Numbered from the stretch's first letter, positions 28,663-39,823 are shown. The stretch is DNA of 64,000 nucleotides from Yersinia rochesterensis (GCF_003600645.1 NZ_CP032482.1:1860001-1924000), one strand, 5' to 3'. Notes: generated by a model not told the origin, from the sequence alone. Made by a program: numbers and translations.

Positions 28663-28883
28663 AATTAGCTCCTAAATTTATGATAATGAAGTGATGGAAG
28701 TATTGTTTTACAGCTTTATCACATATCACGCTGTCATAAAAAATAAAAGATCTTTTTATTGCGATAACATGTTAATGATTTCTGCATTAGGCTATTTTAT
28801 GTCAACCTGATACTCACTGAGATAAGTTGATAATATGGTTATAGTAATGATTTTTATGCACTATAATAACGGAGTTACATATT

Positions 28884-29123
28884 ATGAATGATACTGATTG
28901 GCATCATGCTGATATTATTGCGGCTATCCGTAAAAAAGGTTCTTCGCTCTCAGCATTGTCGCGTGGCGCGGGGTTACATTCATCTACTTTGAGCAATGCT
29001 ATTAATCGACATTGGCCAAAAGGAGAAGCTATTATTGCTAGTTTCTTGGGTGTTGATGCAGCAGTTATATGGCCATCACGTTATAAACCAAACGAGAAAA
29101 ACAAAAAGAGTGAATTAATTTAA
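28884..29123 (+). CDS. Ner/Nlp-like DNA-binding protein
   Basis: A 79-residue protein of the Ner/Nlp (SfsB-like) family. It has one helix-turn-helix: DIIAAIRKKGSSLSALSRGA, then HSSTLSNAINRHWPKGEAII. Such proteins descend from the Mu Ner repressor and are found as chromosomal regulators. GGAG lies upstream of the ATG. Its targets are unknown; it stands alone, divergent from the LuxR-type gene. Confidence 0.85.
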   Translation: MNDTDWHHADIIAAIRKKGSSLSALSRGAGLHSSTLSNAINRHWPKGEAIIASFLGVDAAVIWPSRYKPNEKNKKSELI

Positions 29124-29168
29124 GTCGTATCTATCTGACATCGCCAGATGCCAGATAGATGTTTATTA

Positions 29169-29654
29169 TTATGACAAATTGCGCAATTTCTTTTGTAGGC
29201 GCTTTTGCTGCCAGCGTTCAACCCAATTACCTAATAAGAAAAGGTTTATGGCTCTTAATCCCAATGGGATGCTTAAGCCCAAAACCACCCACCAAGCCCA
29301 CATATAGCTGGGGGAAGTAAACCAGTTAATGGCAAATAATATGGCGCACAGGATAACGGCCCGCAGTAATTGGCGCAAAAATGACATTTCATTTTCAACA
29401 GCTTTACGTGCATCTAATACTCGCTGATCAACTGCTTCGCCAGGCCCATCTTGAGGTTGATTGGCATCAAGTGAATAGAGTTCGCTGACTTTCAATTCCA
29501 TCACCGCCGCAATGGCACTCAAGGTTTCGAGACTGGCTTGTTCGCCATTTTCGATTCGCTGAATAGTGCGTACGTTGAGGCTACAGAGTTCCGCTAATTG
29601 CTCTTGTGACCAAGCCCGCGCCTGGCGTAATTCACGAATACGATAAAGATTCAT
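29169..29654 (-). CDS. XRE-family regulator with two membrane helices
   Basis: A 161-residue protein. Residues 1-60 form a Cro/CI helix-turn-helix (RQARAWSQEQLAELCSLNVR, then TIQRIENG). The C-terminal half has two hydrophobic segments (about 96-113 and 118-138), resembling the 2TM domain found fused to XRE regulators. It may therefore be a membrane-anchored regulator. Its signal and target are unknown. Confidence 0.8.
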   Translation of the reverse strand: MNLYRIRELRQARAWSQEQLAELCSLNVRTIQRIENGEQASLETLSAIAAVMELKVSELYSLDANQPQDGPGEAVDQRVLDARKAVENEMSFLRQLLRAVILCAILFAINWFTSPSYMWAWWVVLGLSIPLGLRAINLFLLGNWVERWQQKRLQKKLRNLS

Positions 29655-29989
29655 TCTTAACTCCCCTGAGATTTGAAAGTATGTCTACAAACCTAAACGT
29701 AAGTGCGCAATATCACCACGACAGCAACCAGACAATAACCCGACATCTGTCTGCCGCAAGGGTGACTGCCTTGATTCGGCCAGTTTAGTAAAGAATAGCC
29801 GCGCTAATTCAGCTCAAACCCTCATCCAGCAGCGGGTATTTATCACAATTACTGACTATCTACATTGACAGTGTAACGTCCGATTAATATCTTTAATGGA
29901 AGTAAAACTCCAGTTATAAATCATTTATGGAGTTTAGTTGTTGTCACCACTCAACCCAATATAACGATTAATTAATGAGGAACATCTTG
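29655..29989. other. Intergenic region before nanM
   Basis: About 335 bases between the divergent XRE and nanM genes. It must carry both promoters. I do not see a clear operator or gene. Confidence 0.4.
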
Positions 29990-31165
29990 ATGACTCAGAT
30001 ATATCATCAATATAAGAAAAAATTGAGTACAAAAGTCATTCTGCTGGGGGTGTTTATTCCCCTTGTCACGCTTTCTTTATCTTACGCTAATGCTGAGAGT
30101 TATCCCGATATACCTGTCCCTTTTAAATATGGAACGGGTACTCGGATTAATAACAATCTATATATCGGTCTCGGCAGTGCCGGTCAATCCTGGTATCGCC
30201 TTGATACAGATAAAACCAGTGACGGTTGGCAGAAAATAGCCGATTTCCCAGGTCAACCCCGTGAACAGGCCGTCACTGTAGCATTAGACGGCAAATTATA
30301 TGTTTTTGGTGGGGTAGGTAAAAATGCCGCCAGCGACACACAGGTAAGCGCACTGAATGATGTTTATCGATATGACCCGCAAACTAATCAATGGCAGCCG
30401 TTGGCAACACGAGCACCGCGTGGCTTGGTCGGAACTGCCGCCACTACCCTGAATGGCTCTCAGGCGCTGCTGCTAGGGGGCGTCAATAAGGCTATTTTCG
30501 ATGGCTACTTCGCGGATCTAGCCTCTGCGGGCAGCAATGAAACTCAGAAAAATGCGGTTATTAATGCGTATTTTGAACAGAAACCAGCGGACTATTTCTA
30601 TAACCGCGATGTATTAGTGTATGACCCGGCCAAAAATCAGTGGAAAAGTGGCGGGCAGATGCCATTTTTAGGGACCGCAGGATCAGCTATCGCGACTATA
30701 AATAGCAATCTTATATTAATAAACGGTGAAATTAAGCCCGGCTTACGGACGACGGCAGTGTGGCAGGGTAAAAAGCAGGGGACAGAACTCCAATGGCAAC
30801 AGCGGCCGGATTTGATTGCTGAAAAAGGTGCGGTACAAGAAGGGCTGGCGGGGGCTTTTGCTGGCATTAGCCATGATGTGGTGCTAGTGGGCGGTGGGGC
30901 CAACTTCCCCGGTTCATGGAAACAATTCAATGCAGGTCAGTTATATGCCCATAAAGGGCTGAAAAAACAGTGGCAACAACCCATTTATGCGCTGGTGGAT
31001 AATCAATGGCAGGTTGTTGGGAAATTACCTCAACCACTGGGTTACGGCGTATCTATTCAAGATAAAGATAAAGTGATTTTGGTGGGAGGAGAAACAACTG
31101 ATGGTGTTGCCACCTCAGCAGTGACCCAGCTTTCTTGGCAAGATGGCAAACTACACCTTGAGTAA
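29990..31165 (+). CDS. nanM: N-acetylneuraminate epimerase NanM
   Basis: A 391-residue periplasmic mutarotase that speeds conversion of alpha- to beta-sialic acid before uptake. A signal peptide ends near residue 36 (SYANA). Several kelch blades follow ([49 protein letters not shown]), forming a beta-propeller. The ATG at 29990 is preferred because GAGG lies nine bases before it, inside the alternative start at 29975. Other sialic acid genes are not in this window. Confidence 0.93.
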   Translation: MTQIYHQYKKKLSTKVILLGVFIPLVTLSLSYANAESYPDIPVPFKYGTGTRINNNLYIGLGSAGQSWYRLDTDKTSDGWQKIADFPGQPREQAVTVALDGKLYVFGGVGKNAASDTQVSALNDVYRYDPQTNQWQPLATRAPRGLVGTAATTLNGSQALLLGGVNKAIFDGYFADLASAGSNETQKNAVINAYFEQKPADYFYNRDVLVYDPAKNQWKSGGQMPFLGTAGSAIATINSNLILINGEIKPGLRTTAVWQGKKQGTELQWQQRPDLIAEKGAVQEGLAGAFAGISHDVVLVGGGANFPGSWKQFNAGQLYAHKGLKKQWQQPIYALVDNQWQVVGKLPQPLGYGVSIQDKDKVILVGGETTDGVATSAVTQLSWQDGKLHLE

Positions 31166-31179
31166 TTAGATTAATATGA

Positions 31180-31221
31180 TAACGCTCTATATTGAGCTTT
31201 TTAGCATAATATAAGAGCGTT
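31180..31221. repeat. Hairpin after nanM
   Basis: TAACGCTCT with ATATT and its inverted copy AATATAAGAGCGTTA form a 14-pair stem with one bulge. There is no T run, so it may be a weak terminator or an RNA-stabilising hairpin. Confidence 0.5.
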
Positions 31222-31234
31222 ATGGCGCAATATC

Positions 31235-31369
31235 GGCTCTCCTGTACAAACTACATCGCTGCCAATAGGCGAAATTGCCGCGCAACACGGTTATATTTCA
31301 GCGTCGCGTTTTCAGCAACATTTTGGTTTAACATCCAGTAGGTTGCGTGAAGCGATAACCGTCCCTTGA
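31235..31369 (+). pseudogene. Remnant of an AraC-type helix-turn-helix domain
   Basis: In one frame the DNA reads LPIGEIAAQHGYISASRFQQ then HFGLTSSRLREA before a TGA at 31367. That is the second helix-turn-helix of an AraC-family protein. No start, sensing domain or first helix-turn-helix remains. I take it as the 3' relic of a lost regulator gene, in the gap between nanM and cycA. Confidence 0.65.
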
Positions 31370-31491
31370 CCAAGGGAATTGCGAATCATGGGCAGCTTTA
31401 TGTTATGGGCTATCACTCAGCATGACACCAATAACTGAATAGGGTGGGCCGCTAAAACTGGCGCCAGAAAAACTCTGACGCCAGATAATGA

Positions 31492-32910
31492 CTACAAATT
31501 ACTGTCGTATAGGCGAGTTTTGCGCTTTTTCAAGATGATATAGCCGATGGTGAGAATGACAAACCACAATGGCGTCACAATCAGTGCCTGGCGGGTATCA
31601 CTTTCCAGTGTCAACAATACCAATACAAAGGCGAAGAATGCCATGCACACCCAAGACATGAAAATACCGGCTGGCATTTTGTAGATGGACTTTTTATGCA
31701 GCGCCGGGCGTCTTTTGCGATACACCAGATAAGAGCAAAGGATGATGGTCCAGACGAACATAAATAAAATCGCCGATACCGTGGTGACCAGAGTAAATAC
31801 GGTCATGACGTTCGGAATAAGGTAAATCAACACCACGCCACCTAGCAAGCAAATACAAGAGAATGTCAGGCCAGAGGCGGGAACAGAACGGCGCGATAAC
31901 TTACCAAATTGTTTTGGCGCATCGCCTTCTTTCGCTAAACCGAACAGCATACGGCTGGTGGAGAATACGCCACTGTTGGCTGACGAGGCCGCAGAAGTTA
32001 ACACCACAAAGTTGATAACACTGGCAGCAGCGGGTAAGCCGACTAAAACGAATAACTCAACAAACGGGCTTTTATCGGCAACCACTGAACTCCATGGGGT
32101 CACCGACATAATCATAATCAATGAGAAGACATAGAACATTATGATGCGGATAGGAATGGAGTTAATCGCACGCGGCAATACCACCTCTGGATCTTTGGTT
32201 TCAGCGGCGGTGGTCCCAACCAATTCAATGCCCACAAAAGCAAAGACAGCAATCTGGAAACCAGCAAAGAAGCCACTGATTCCTTTCGGGAACATTCCTC
32301 CATCATTCCATAAATGGGCAAATGATGCAGTAGTGCCAGAAGGTGACTGATAACTCATTAATACCATGGTCAGGCCAGCAAAGATCAGAGCCACAATGGC
32401 CACAATTTTGATCATAGCGAACCAGAATTCCATTTCACCGAACATTTTTACTGTTGCCAGATTCAGCGACAGCAGCAGTAAAACCACTAATAATGAAGCG
32501 ACCCATTGTGAGAAACCAGGGAACCAGAATTGCGCATAAGCCGTGATGGCAACAACATCCGCGATGCCGGTTATCACCCAACAAAACCAATAAGTCCAGC
32601 CAGTGAAAAACCCCGCCCATGGGCCAAGCAAATCAGCGGCAAAATCACTGAATGATTTATATTTCAGATTCGACAGCAGCAATTCACCCATTGCTCGCAT
32701 CACGAAAAACAACATAAAACCGATAATCATATAAACAAAAATAATTGACGGCCCGGCAAGGCTGATGGTTTTACCCGATCCCATAAACAAACCAGTACCT
32801 ATGGCGCCGCCGATAGCTATCAGCTGAATATGACGGTTGGAGAGACTTCGTTGAAGGTGCTCTTCAGGTTCCGGCAACGGTTTTGCCACTATCTTGGATT
32901 GGTCTACCAT
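31492..32910 (-). CDS. cycA: D-serine/D-alanine/glycine transporter CycA
   Basis: A 472-residue (475 from the alternative start at 32919) inner-membrane amino-acid permease of the APC superfamily, with 12 helices. The N-terminus (LSNRHIQLIAIGGAIGTGLF) and SFSDFAADLLGPWAGFFTGW closely follow E. coli CycA. The ATG at 32910 matches the E. coli start; the ATG at 32919 has the better ribosome binding site (GGAAGAGGGA). It imports D-alanine, D-serine and glycine by proton symport. Confidence 0.95.
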   Translation of the reverse strand: MVDQSKIVAKPLPEPEEHLQRSLSNRHIQLIAIGGAIGTGLFMGSGKTISLAGPSIIFVYMIIGFMLFFVMRAMGELLLSNLKYKSFSDFAADLLGPWAGFFTGWTYWFCWVITGIADVVAITAYAQFWFPGFSQWVASLLVVLLLLSLNLATVKMFGEMEFWFAMIKIVAIVALIFAGLTMVLMSYQSPSGTTASFAHLWNDGGMFPKGISGFFAGFQIAVFAFVGIELVGTTAAETKDPEVVLPRAINSIPIRIIMFYVFSLIMIMSVTPWSSVVADKSPFVELFVLVGLPAAASVINFVVLTSAASSANSGVFSTSRMLFGLAKEGDAPKQFGKLSRRSVPASGLTFSCICLLGGVVLIYLIPNVMTVFTLVTTVSAILFMFVWTIILCSYLVYRKRRPALHKKSIYKMPAGIFMSWVCMAFFAFVLVLLTLESDTRQALIVTPLWFVILTIGYIILKKRKTRLYDSNL

Positions 32911-32919
32911 CTTTCCCAT

Positions 32920-33270
32920 TCCCTCTTCCTGTATTTGTGAAGTTGTTGAGCTCTATGTTGGCTCTTTGGTCTTACCCTGTCTGTCTATTAGATTTTTTGT
33001 ATGCTTTAAGTGCAATTTTCAAATTATTTAATATCTTCGCAACAATAATTACACAATGCGCCTCATTTTCCAGTGTTTATATTTCACACACTGAATTTTG
33101 TTAAGTTCATCACAGCATATGGAATTACAACATGAAGTTACATAACTAACAATAATCGTCAGCATCAGGTGCATAATTAATTCGTAGAGAGGAATCTCAC
33201 GCGGTATAAAGAGAAAAATCCGATGAAGTGTTTGACAGCCAAGTCCAACAGGAGAATAATTATTGCCGTT
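32920..33270. other. Intergenic region between cycA and tRNA-Lys
   Basis: About 350 AT-rich bases with the cycA promoter on one side and the tRNA promoter on the other. No gene is seen. Confidence 0.4.
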
Positions 33271-33346
<76 letters not shown>

Positions 33347-33356
33347 ACAAAATCAA

Positions 33357-34145
33357 TCAGTTAGTATTAACCTCTAATTTGAAATCTATTTCATGGGACA
33401 TATTTGGGACACAATCATTAAATATTGAGTCTATTTGTCTGGCATGTTCATTTAAATGATTCGGTGAAAGATGGGCATATCTTTTCACCATTTCAATTGA
33501 CTCCCAACCACCCATTTCCTGTAAAGCAGAAATAGGAACACCGGATTGAACTAACCAACTTGCCCATGTATGCCTTAAATCATGAAATCTGAAATTATCT
33601 ATTCCGGCTCTTTTTAATCCAGCCTTCCAAGCCTTATTTCCGTCAACTCTCATTTTCCTTATTTCTGGTGTTAATTTTCCGTTAGGTTTCACTGATGATG
33701 ACATGGGAACAAAAACCCATCGATTATGCTTCCCAATCTGCCCACGCAAAACTTTGCATGCTGTGTCATTTAGGGCGGCGCCTATCGCTCTGCCATTTTT
33801 CGCATCCTCAGAATGTATCCAGGCTATCTTTCTTTGAATATCCAGTTGAGACCATTCAAGGTTAAGTATGTTCGATCTCCGCAATCCAGTGGCAAGGGCG
33901 AACATTACGACAGGTTTTAAGTAATCTGGAAGGGCGTTAATTAGCCTTGAGGCCTCTTCCTGAGTAAACCAACGTATTCGTTTGTTTTTTGGTGACCTCG
34001 CTTTGATTATTGGCACTGCATCTAACCACCCCCATTCATTAGCAGCCATTCTCAGAAGTGATCGCATAAACGCTTGGTGAGAATATTTAGTTGATTGAGT
34101 GACTGGCTTTTCTTTATATACGGGAATAAGCCTCCCCTCCTCTGA
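33357..34145 (-). pseudogene. int: P22-type integrase, N-terminally truncated
   Basis: The C-terminal two thirds of a tyrosine recombinase very like P22 Int. Catalytic residues are all present: Arg in TGLRRSN, His-x-x-Arg in [11 protein letters not shown], His/Trp in EMGGWES and the nucleophile Tyr in [12 protein letters not shown]. Similarity continues upstream of the first ATG (34067) to about 34145 ([14 protein letters not shown]), where it stops at the junction with the tail-spike fragment. The arm-binding and part of the core-binding domains are lost, so the protein should not integrate or excise the element. Confidence 0.88.
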
Positions 34146-34892
34146 AGTACTGCAAAAAAAGCTTATTTTAGATTTGTCAGCATCAAGTGTAGTAACGTAG
34201 AATTTTTCTTAGGAATAGAGGCGTATCAAGGGACACATCTTACTTGCGGGGCAGGTAATAACATCACATTGAATAACCTTTATTTTAATGATTAATCATA
34301 TAATAGCTCATCAAGTATAAATGGTGCCAAAGCTCAGATCGATGGGTTGATGGGTAGAAGTACCCCGCAGATCTCTTCAGTCTCCCGTGCTTGTATATTT
34401 TCATATGGTTTAAATAATAATGTCACTGTTATTAATCCGGAGTATTTTGGCGTAAACATTACCGATGACCCAAGCTATATCAGATATGTTCATAACATGG
34501 CTAGCGGAAATGCTATTTCAATAATTGGTGGTTATATTTCCAACGCCGCGTTATTCGGCCTTACACGTGCGAAATTTAACCTATTTCGCTCTTTGAATAC
34601 ACGAAATATATTAACTGACGACTTCCCGTCTGGGTATGCACCAACTGGCGCTGATGTAGCTACACATACGGCATGGCAAACTAAAGTTACCAATGGTGGC
34701 GATGGCCGCGTAGCGCTAGATGCACCGTCTGGTTATAAGATTTTAGATTTTACGGCGCTAGTAATTGGCTCTACAACAAGCAGCCCAATGGGATTGGGTG
34801 TGCTTTCATCTACAGATACACAGATACAATTACAGTCTAATGCGGGCGGGGTTACAGTGCAGTATAAACTAACGATACAAATCACAAAGTAA
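34146..34892 (+). pseudogene. Phage tail-spike protein, C-terminal fragment with in-frame stop
   Basis: One frame reads through GIEAYQGTHLTCGAGNN, then a TAA at 34293, then NGAKAQIDGLMGRS and on to 34892. The part after the stop is open for about 200 residues. The text resembles the C-terminal part of podovirus tail spikes. The start and N-terminal head-binding domain are gone; the left edge meets the integrase fragment. The 34347 start seen in gene calling is only the first in-frame start codon after the stop. It is unlikely to be functional. Confidence 0.75.
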
Positions 34893-34957
34893 CATAACCA
34901 TAAAGCATGGAGTGTTTATTTTTAATGATAAACACCCCATCAATTTAACCTCCCTGA

Positions 34958-36556
34958 TTATATTTTCTTTTTACCCGACCTCACTCTTAAATAAATAAAA
35001 CATGACACAATAAAAACAAATGAAACAAAAAAAGGAATAGTTGTTAACATTTTATTGTAAGAGACGGTTATAATTCCATTTGATGGGTTTTTTATTAAAA
35101 TTAGTCCATTATCTGATTGGGTATAATCTATTGGTAGATCATTGTTAGTTACCTTGTAGCCATCATATGCCATTATTGGTAATGTAATTTCTTTTTTACT
35201 CTCACTGTCTACTGTAAATGTTATATCTCCATTTTTAATGTTTGAAATCTCTATTTTTTTGTTTGATTTTAGATTTCGTATTGTGTCTATGTTGTTATTT
35301 TTATTTTTTTCATACACCGTTGTCATATAGTCATGAAATTCATGATGTGGTATCTCGTTTGTTCTATTTATTATGGAGTTATGCATTGGGTAGAATGAAG
35401 TGATTAATGCTGATATAATAATTAAGAAATTAAGTGATTTACTATTTATGCTTTTTAATGAGTATACAAGCAGTAGAACCATCGCTGGCACGCAAATAAC
35501 CATTAGTCTCCAAGGAAATTGCAGAAACCTAACTACGGGAATCTTTTCACTTACCATGTACCATGGGAAAATGTTTGTAGATGCGATAAGAAATAGTAGG
35601 CAAATACTTAATATACTTAAATCAACATGATTTGATTTTTTAGCATCCCTAACAATATAAAATATAAATATAATATTTATTATTATGCCAGATGAGATTA
35701 GTATACCTTTTGTAGTGAGTCCAGTTTGTGATTTTGTTCCAAATATCATCTCTGATATCTCTACCCCAAACTTACCCATTGTATTGTATGATACAGCAAG
35801 TGCGTGAAATGCAAAAACATTGCCTTTAATAAAATGATATATTAAGGGAACAGTAAAGAAAGCAGTTGATAATATTACAAAAAAGACACTTATAATTAAG
35901 TACTTTATGGTTTTTATATCAATTAGCTTTTTTATATTAATTAAGAAAAGTAATGTTAAATATAAAATAGAGGCAATAAATGATGGTATGTTTGAAATAA
36001 GAATCAGGGATAAACTTATTGGAAATAGTGCTTTACCTTCATCCCCTGAAATAAGTGCTCTGGATCCAACTATAAGCATTGGGGCAAACGCCATTGCTAA
36101 TAGTTCACCTAAATCAATTCTTATATATGCATCGCTCAATAAATAGCCGGAAGTTGAGAATAGAATAGCAGCAATTATTGCATATCTATTGTTTTTATGT
36201 AACTTCATAGCAGATATATACATACTGATGAAGCAAATAATTATTATTACAGCAACAGATATCTTAAATTGATTCTGCTCTGACAGGCTAAATAAAAAAA
36301 CAAACTTCACTAGACCCATAACGTACACGCTTAATGGTGGGTAAAACATATTCCATGATAACCCATACCAATCATCGCTATAATAATCAAATAATGGTGG
36401 AATCTGAAGATTCATTATTTGATTATTAATGTCTTTAAGCCTTCCATAGTGAGCCATAGCATCATAGCTAGAAAATGTCCCATCAATTAAACATGGGTAA
36501 ATAACCACAAATAATGTAATTATCGCTAGTAGATATAGCCTGAAATTTATATGCAT
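34958..36556 (-). CDS. Large membrane protein, GT-C-type glycosyltransferase-like
   Basis: A 532-residue protein with about 11-12 membrane helices and a C-terminal soluble tail ending in one more helix. The first loop carries GTFSSYDAMAHYGRLKDI and later LQIPPLFDYYSDDWYG, which fits GT-C enzymes of the YfhO/PTPS-related type that keep acidic residues in the first periplasmic loop. It is very AT-rich and uses many AUA codons. It lies downstream of gtrC on the same strand, inside the prophage relic, so it may add a second sugar or group to O-antigen. No closer function can be given. Confidence 0.7.
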   Translation of the reverse strand: MHINFRLYLLAIITLFVVIYPCLIDGTFSSYDAMAHYGRLKDINNQIMNLQIPPLFDYYSDDWYGLSWNMFYPPLSVYVMGLVKFVFLFSLSEQNQFKISVAVIIIICFISMYISAMKLHKNNRYAIIAAILFSTSGYLLSDAYIRIDLGELLAMAFAPMLIVGSRALISGDEGKALFPISLSLILISNIPSFIASILYLTLLFLINIKKLIDIKTIKYLIISVFFVILSTAFFTVPLIYHFIKGNVFAFHALAVSYNTMGKFGVEISEMIFGTKSQTGLTTKGILISSGIIINIIFIFYIVRDAKKSNHVDLSILSICLLFLIASTNIFPWYMVSEKIPVVRFLQFPWRLMVICVPAMVLLLVYSLKSINSKSLNFLIIISALITSFYPMHNSIINRTNEIPHHEFHDYMTTVYEKNKNNNIDTIRNLKSNKKIEISNIKNGDITFTVDSESKKEITLPIMAYDGYKVTNNDLPIDYTQSDNGLILIKNPSNGIITVSYNKMLTTIPFFVSFVFIVSCFIYLRVRSGKKKI

Positions 36557-37113
36557 ATTTGATTCTCCATTTTTAATGCTGACAAGTCTATCATCTATAA
36601 ATCAGACGATCATCTATTGATTTAGTATTGATATGATTGGGTAAAACTTATTTTAGAGATTGGTGTTGTAATAGTGTGGAATGCGCAGATCGCATCCGGT
36701 TAAAGCGCTAGGGTAGTATTGAGTAAGTGGGATGGTGGGCAGGGTTACCAAGGTGGGGCGGTATATAGTAGTGCATGGGCATTTACGGTTATAATTACAC
36801 AAAAATAGATTAGCATCGGAAGTTGTAAATGCTAAACCGGATAGATAATCGGACTATTTTCTATTATTATAAATAACAATGAGTTACGAAATTCATTGGG
36901 ATTCTGCTGAGTGAAAGCGAGGCACCGCGAGTCATATCAAGCAGCGCATTTTTACGGTACTAATGGAGCGAATTCAGGGACTGACGGAAGAATTTATGGC
37001 AAACTTGATAAACAGGCATAGAGACGTGACCTTACTTTTTGGTGGAATACTAAATAGATCACAATCTTCTATGCCTATCTTTATTTATGGGGAACTCTCA
37101 GCCTGAAAGGGGC
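36557..37113. other. Intergenic region within the gtr cluster
   Basis: A 557-base gap after gtrC. A 47-codon frame (36963-37106, plus strand) and a 36-codon frame nearby are open, but neither has a recognisable product or a good ribosome binding site. The gap should hold the promoter of the downstream glycosyltransferase-like gene. Confidence 0.4.
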
Positions 37114-38550
37114 TTATTTCAATGTTATTATGTTCCTTTCACCCTCGGAAAGAGTTATATACCTACTTTCAAATATTATTTTACTATTGCTTGATGTAAT
37201 ATTTACATTATTAGCCATTTCAACTGGGATGTTATAATGTTTTAGCATTATCATGCCAGACCAACTATATAACGGCGTTATCATCCATTTAAGTACAGGA
37301 AATCTTTTGAACTCCATACTTGTTGCTTGGCTGGTTGATACTTGACCTGTAATGTACATCTTACTTTTAAACCATGACTTTGGTATCTCGCTAGCTATTT
37401 GATAAAATACTTTATCTTCTAATGCCCTTTGTGATTTGCTGGCATTACCATAAGCTGACGACAAGGAAAGACTTAGAGTTACTGGTATTATACAAGCGAC
37501 AACAGAAATTATTTTTTTATCAATTAAAGTGCATAGATACCCTACAAGAAGCATTAATCCCGGCATTCCCATCATTACCCGTGGAGCTACAACTGTCTTG
37601 TCAATAAATAAAAATGGCCCTACCACTGAAAATATAGAAACCAGTATGCTAGACATTATAAGTACAATTGCAATTATTTTTGATTTTGAGCTTTCATTGT
37701 TTTTTATTATTTTTAAAGATATAGAAAAAATAGCTATTGTAGCTACGAATAGCGCTATAGCCCAAGCATAAATAAACGCTGTGTTATTCAAACTTTCAAT
37801 GATTGCAGCAAATCTATTAATATTGTTTCTCAAGCTTTCTATTGGATTGCTTGCCTTAAAGATTAAATCAGAATTAACTGATTTCGCAACATAAATTGGA
37901 GCTATAACCTTTAAATATATAATTAAAGCCAATATTAATGATAGCACTCTATTTATTACCGCTTTTGCTGCCACAATGCCACTTCCAGTAGAGCGTATAT
38001 TGAAAATTATTTCAATTGCGCAAATGGCAATAAATATATTAACAGTTGCTTGGTATAAACATAGCGATGCTATTATCATTATGGCCGATAAAAACACCCT
38101 AGACACTAACCCGACTTTTTGAACCAAAATAGAGTATGGCAAAACACTAAAGAAAACGCCAAGCATCATAGGGAAGCTATCAAATTGATATGATAGATTC
38201 TGTAAAAAAAATGGACTTAGCGAAAATAGAGAAAATGCTATGCCAGTAGTAATGTCTCTTTTTATAGCAAAACGGTTGTATAGGATGATAGATGAGGCAG
38301 CAAGAAGAGTTGTCGCCAAAATTAATGTTAATGGGAATAAATTAACAACAAAGTCGCTTCCGAACCCAAGCCCCATGACTACAACGTCAGACAATGGTCT
38401 TCCAAGCGCACCCCAGTAAGCTTCTCCATTTGCGGATCGAAGTATATCATCCTGATATAAGATACCAGATAACAGTATAGGAAGTGAGAATAAGGCTGTG
38501 ATGATTGCTATAGCCTTGCTTCCACTATCAAATAGATATCTTTCTTTCAT
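37114..38550 (-). CDS. gtrC: O-antigen glucosyltransferase GtrC-type (Glucos_trans_II family)
   Basis: A 478-residue membrane protein with about 10 helices and a C-terminal periplasmic tail. The first periplasmic loop holds [20 protein letters not shown] then GRPLSDVVV, as in the GtrII-type family: DD and the R-P motif are the likely catalytic region. GtrC proteins move glucose from the undecaprenyl carrier onto the O-antigen repeat in the periplasm and set serotype. Its start overlaps the gtrB stop by four bases. The gene is AT-rich compared with gtrA and gtrB, the usual pattern because this gene is swapped between phages. Confidence 0.87.
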   Translation of the reverse strand: MKERYLFDSGSKAIAIITALFSLPILLSGILYQDDILRSANGEAYWGALGRPLSDVVVMGLGFGSDFVVNLFPLTLILATTLLAASSIILYNRFAIKRDITTGIAFSLFSLSPFFLQNLSYQFDSFPMMLGVFFSVLPYSILVQKVGLVSRVFLSAIMIIASLCLYQATVNIFIAICAIEIIFNIRSTGSGIVAAKAVINRVLSLILALIIYLKVIAPIYVAKSVNSDLIFKASNPIESLRNNINRFAAIIESLNNTAFIYAWAIALFVATIAIFSISLKIIKNNESSKSKIIAIVLIMSSILVSIFSVVGPFLFIDKTVVAPRVMMGMPGLMLLVGYLCTLIDKKIISVVACIIPVTLSLSLSSAYGNASKSQRALEDKVFYQIASEIPKSWFKSKMYITGQVSTSQATSMEFKRFPVLKWMITPLYSWSGMIMLKHYNIPVEMANNVNITSSNSKIIFESRYITLSEGERNIITLK

Positions 38551-39464
38551 TTATTTCCCTTAACTATATAGCGCGGTCGGCTTTTTGATTCCATATATAT
38601 ACGTCCAATGTACTCACCAAGCACCCCTATCCCTATTAGCTGAATCCCACCAAGAAATAGTATTGCAGTCATTAAAGATGGATATCCCGGAACCGGGTTA
38701 CCCCAAATCAATTTATCTACAATCATCCATGCAGCATAAATAAATGCGAATGCAGATACGGCAAGCCCAATGTATGACCACATTCGCAGTGGGAACGTAG
38801 AGAAGCTGGTGATCCCCTCAAGTGCAAGGTTCCATAGCTTCCAACCATTAAACTTCGATTCTCCAGCGCAACGTTCAGCACGTGAATACTCCACAACTTC
38901 AGTCCTGCCACCAACCCATGACAATATTCCCTTCATGAATAGGTTACGCTCTGGAAGCAGCTTGATATTTTCAACTGTTTCGCGCGACATCAATCTGAAA
39001 TCACCCACATTTTCTTCTATTTTTGGGGTGCTAATTTTATTGTGGAGCTTATAGAACCATTCTGCTGATTTTCGCTTAAGTCCACTGTCAGTGGAGCGAT
39101 CTGAGCGTTTAGCTAAAACAACATCTGCGCCAGCTTTCCATTTTTCGATTAGCTGCGGTATGACATCAATCGGGTCTTGTAGGTCAACATCAATAGGGAT
39201 AATCGCATCGCCTGTCGCATGGTCAAGCCCGGCGAATAAAGCTGGTTCTTTGCCAAAGTTGCGGGTAAAGCTTAAGGGAACAACAAGAGAGTCTGAAATA
39301 GCCAGCGCGTTAATAATATTTTTTGTTGAGTCTTTGCTTCCATCATCGATAAAAACAATCTCAATCTCATAAGGCTTTAGTGGCTCATATTCGCGAACTG
39401 CTTTATAGAAGATGGGGATCGCGTCTTCTTCGTTGAATACAGGCACAACCAGAGAAATTTTCAT
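38547..39464 (-). CDS. gtrB: Bactoprenol glucosyltransferase GtrB
   Basis: A 305-residue enzyme that loads glucose from UDP-glucose onto undecaprenyl phosphate at the inner face of the membrane. The GT-2 domain shows [27 protein letters not shown] and the PIDVDLQDP metal motif. Two membrane helices close the protein (about 232-252 and 265-288). It overlaps gtrA and gtrC by four bases each, so the three form a tight operon. Confidence 0.96.
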   Translation of the reverse strand: MKISLVVPVFNEEDAIPIFYKAVREYEPLKPYEIEIVFIDDGSKDSTKNIINALAISDSLVVPLSFTRNFGKEPALFAGLDHATGDAIIPIDVDLQDPIDVIPQLIEKWKAGADVVLAKRSDRSTDSGLKRKSAEWFYKLHNKISTPKIEENVGDFRLMSRETVENIKLLPERNLFMKGILSWVGGRTEVVEYSRAERCAGESKFNGWKLWNLALEGITSFSTFPLRMWSYIGLAVSAFAFIYAAWMIVDKLIWGNPVPGYPSLMTAILFLGGIQLIGIGVLGEYIGRIYMESKSRPRYIVKGNK

Positions 39465-39823
39465 TTAGTTTCCCTAAATACAATGAATTTCGAGTAGAAA
39501 AATCCGCATACAAGACTGATGGCTGAGAAGCATATCAGCGTAAACAGGGCAGGGAGTCCGAAGTAATCAGCAAACCAGCCCGTTGCTGCGCTAAGCACCC
39601 CCATGAACCCGACATAAAGCATGTATCGCACTGTCGTTGTGCGTGCCTTAAATGTGAATCGGGCATTAGCAAAGAATGAGAATGTCACTGCTACACAGAA
39701 AGCGATGAAGTTAGCCAGCGCCTGATTAGTGTGGAAAGCGTAAAGGCAAACGGCAAACACTACCCAGTGGATAGCGGTATTAAAAATACCAACTGTAAAA
39801 TATTTTGAAAATAGCTTAAGCAT
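39461..39823 (-). CDS. gtrA: Bactoprenol-linked glucose flippase GtrA
   Basis: A 120-residue protein with four membrane helices. It is thought to flip undecaprenyl-phosphate-glucose to the periplasmic face. The core [19 protein letters not shown] and [19 protein letters not shown] are typical of GtrA. It is the first gene of gtrABC, about 200 bases from the right att site. Confidence 0.95.
   Translation of the reverse strand: MLKLFSKYFTVGIFNTAIHWVVFAVCLYAFHTNQALANFIAFCVAVTFSFFANARFTFKARTTTVRYMLYVGFMGVLSAATGWFADYFGLPALFTLICFSAISLVCGFFYSKFIVFRETK

Noticed and set aside
34347..34892. A complete 181-residue gene
   Set aside because: The frame continues upstream of the start codon with tail-spike text broken by a TAA at 34293, so this is a fragment and not a gene with its own start.
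36963..37106. A 47-codon frame in the gap after gtrC
   Set aside because: No good ribosome binding site, no recognisable product, and the other frames are equally open for short stretches.
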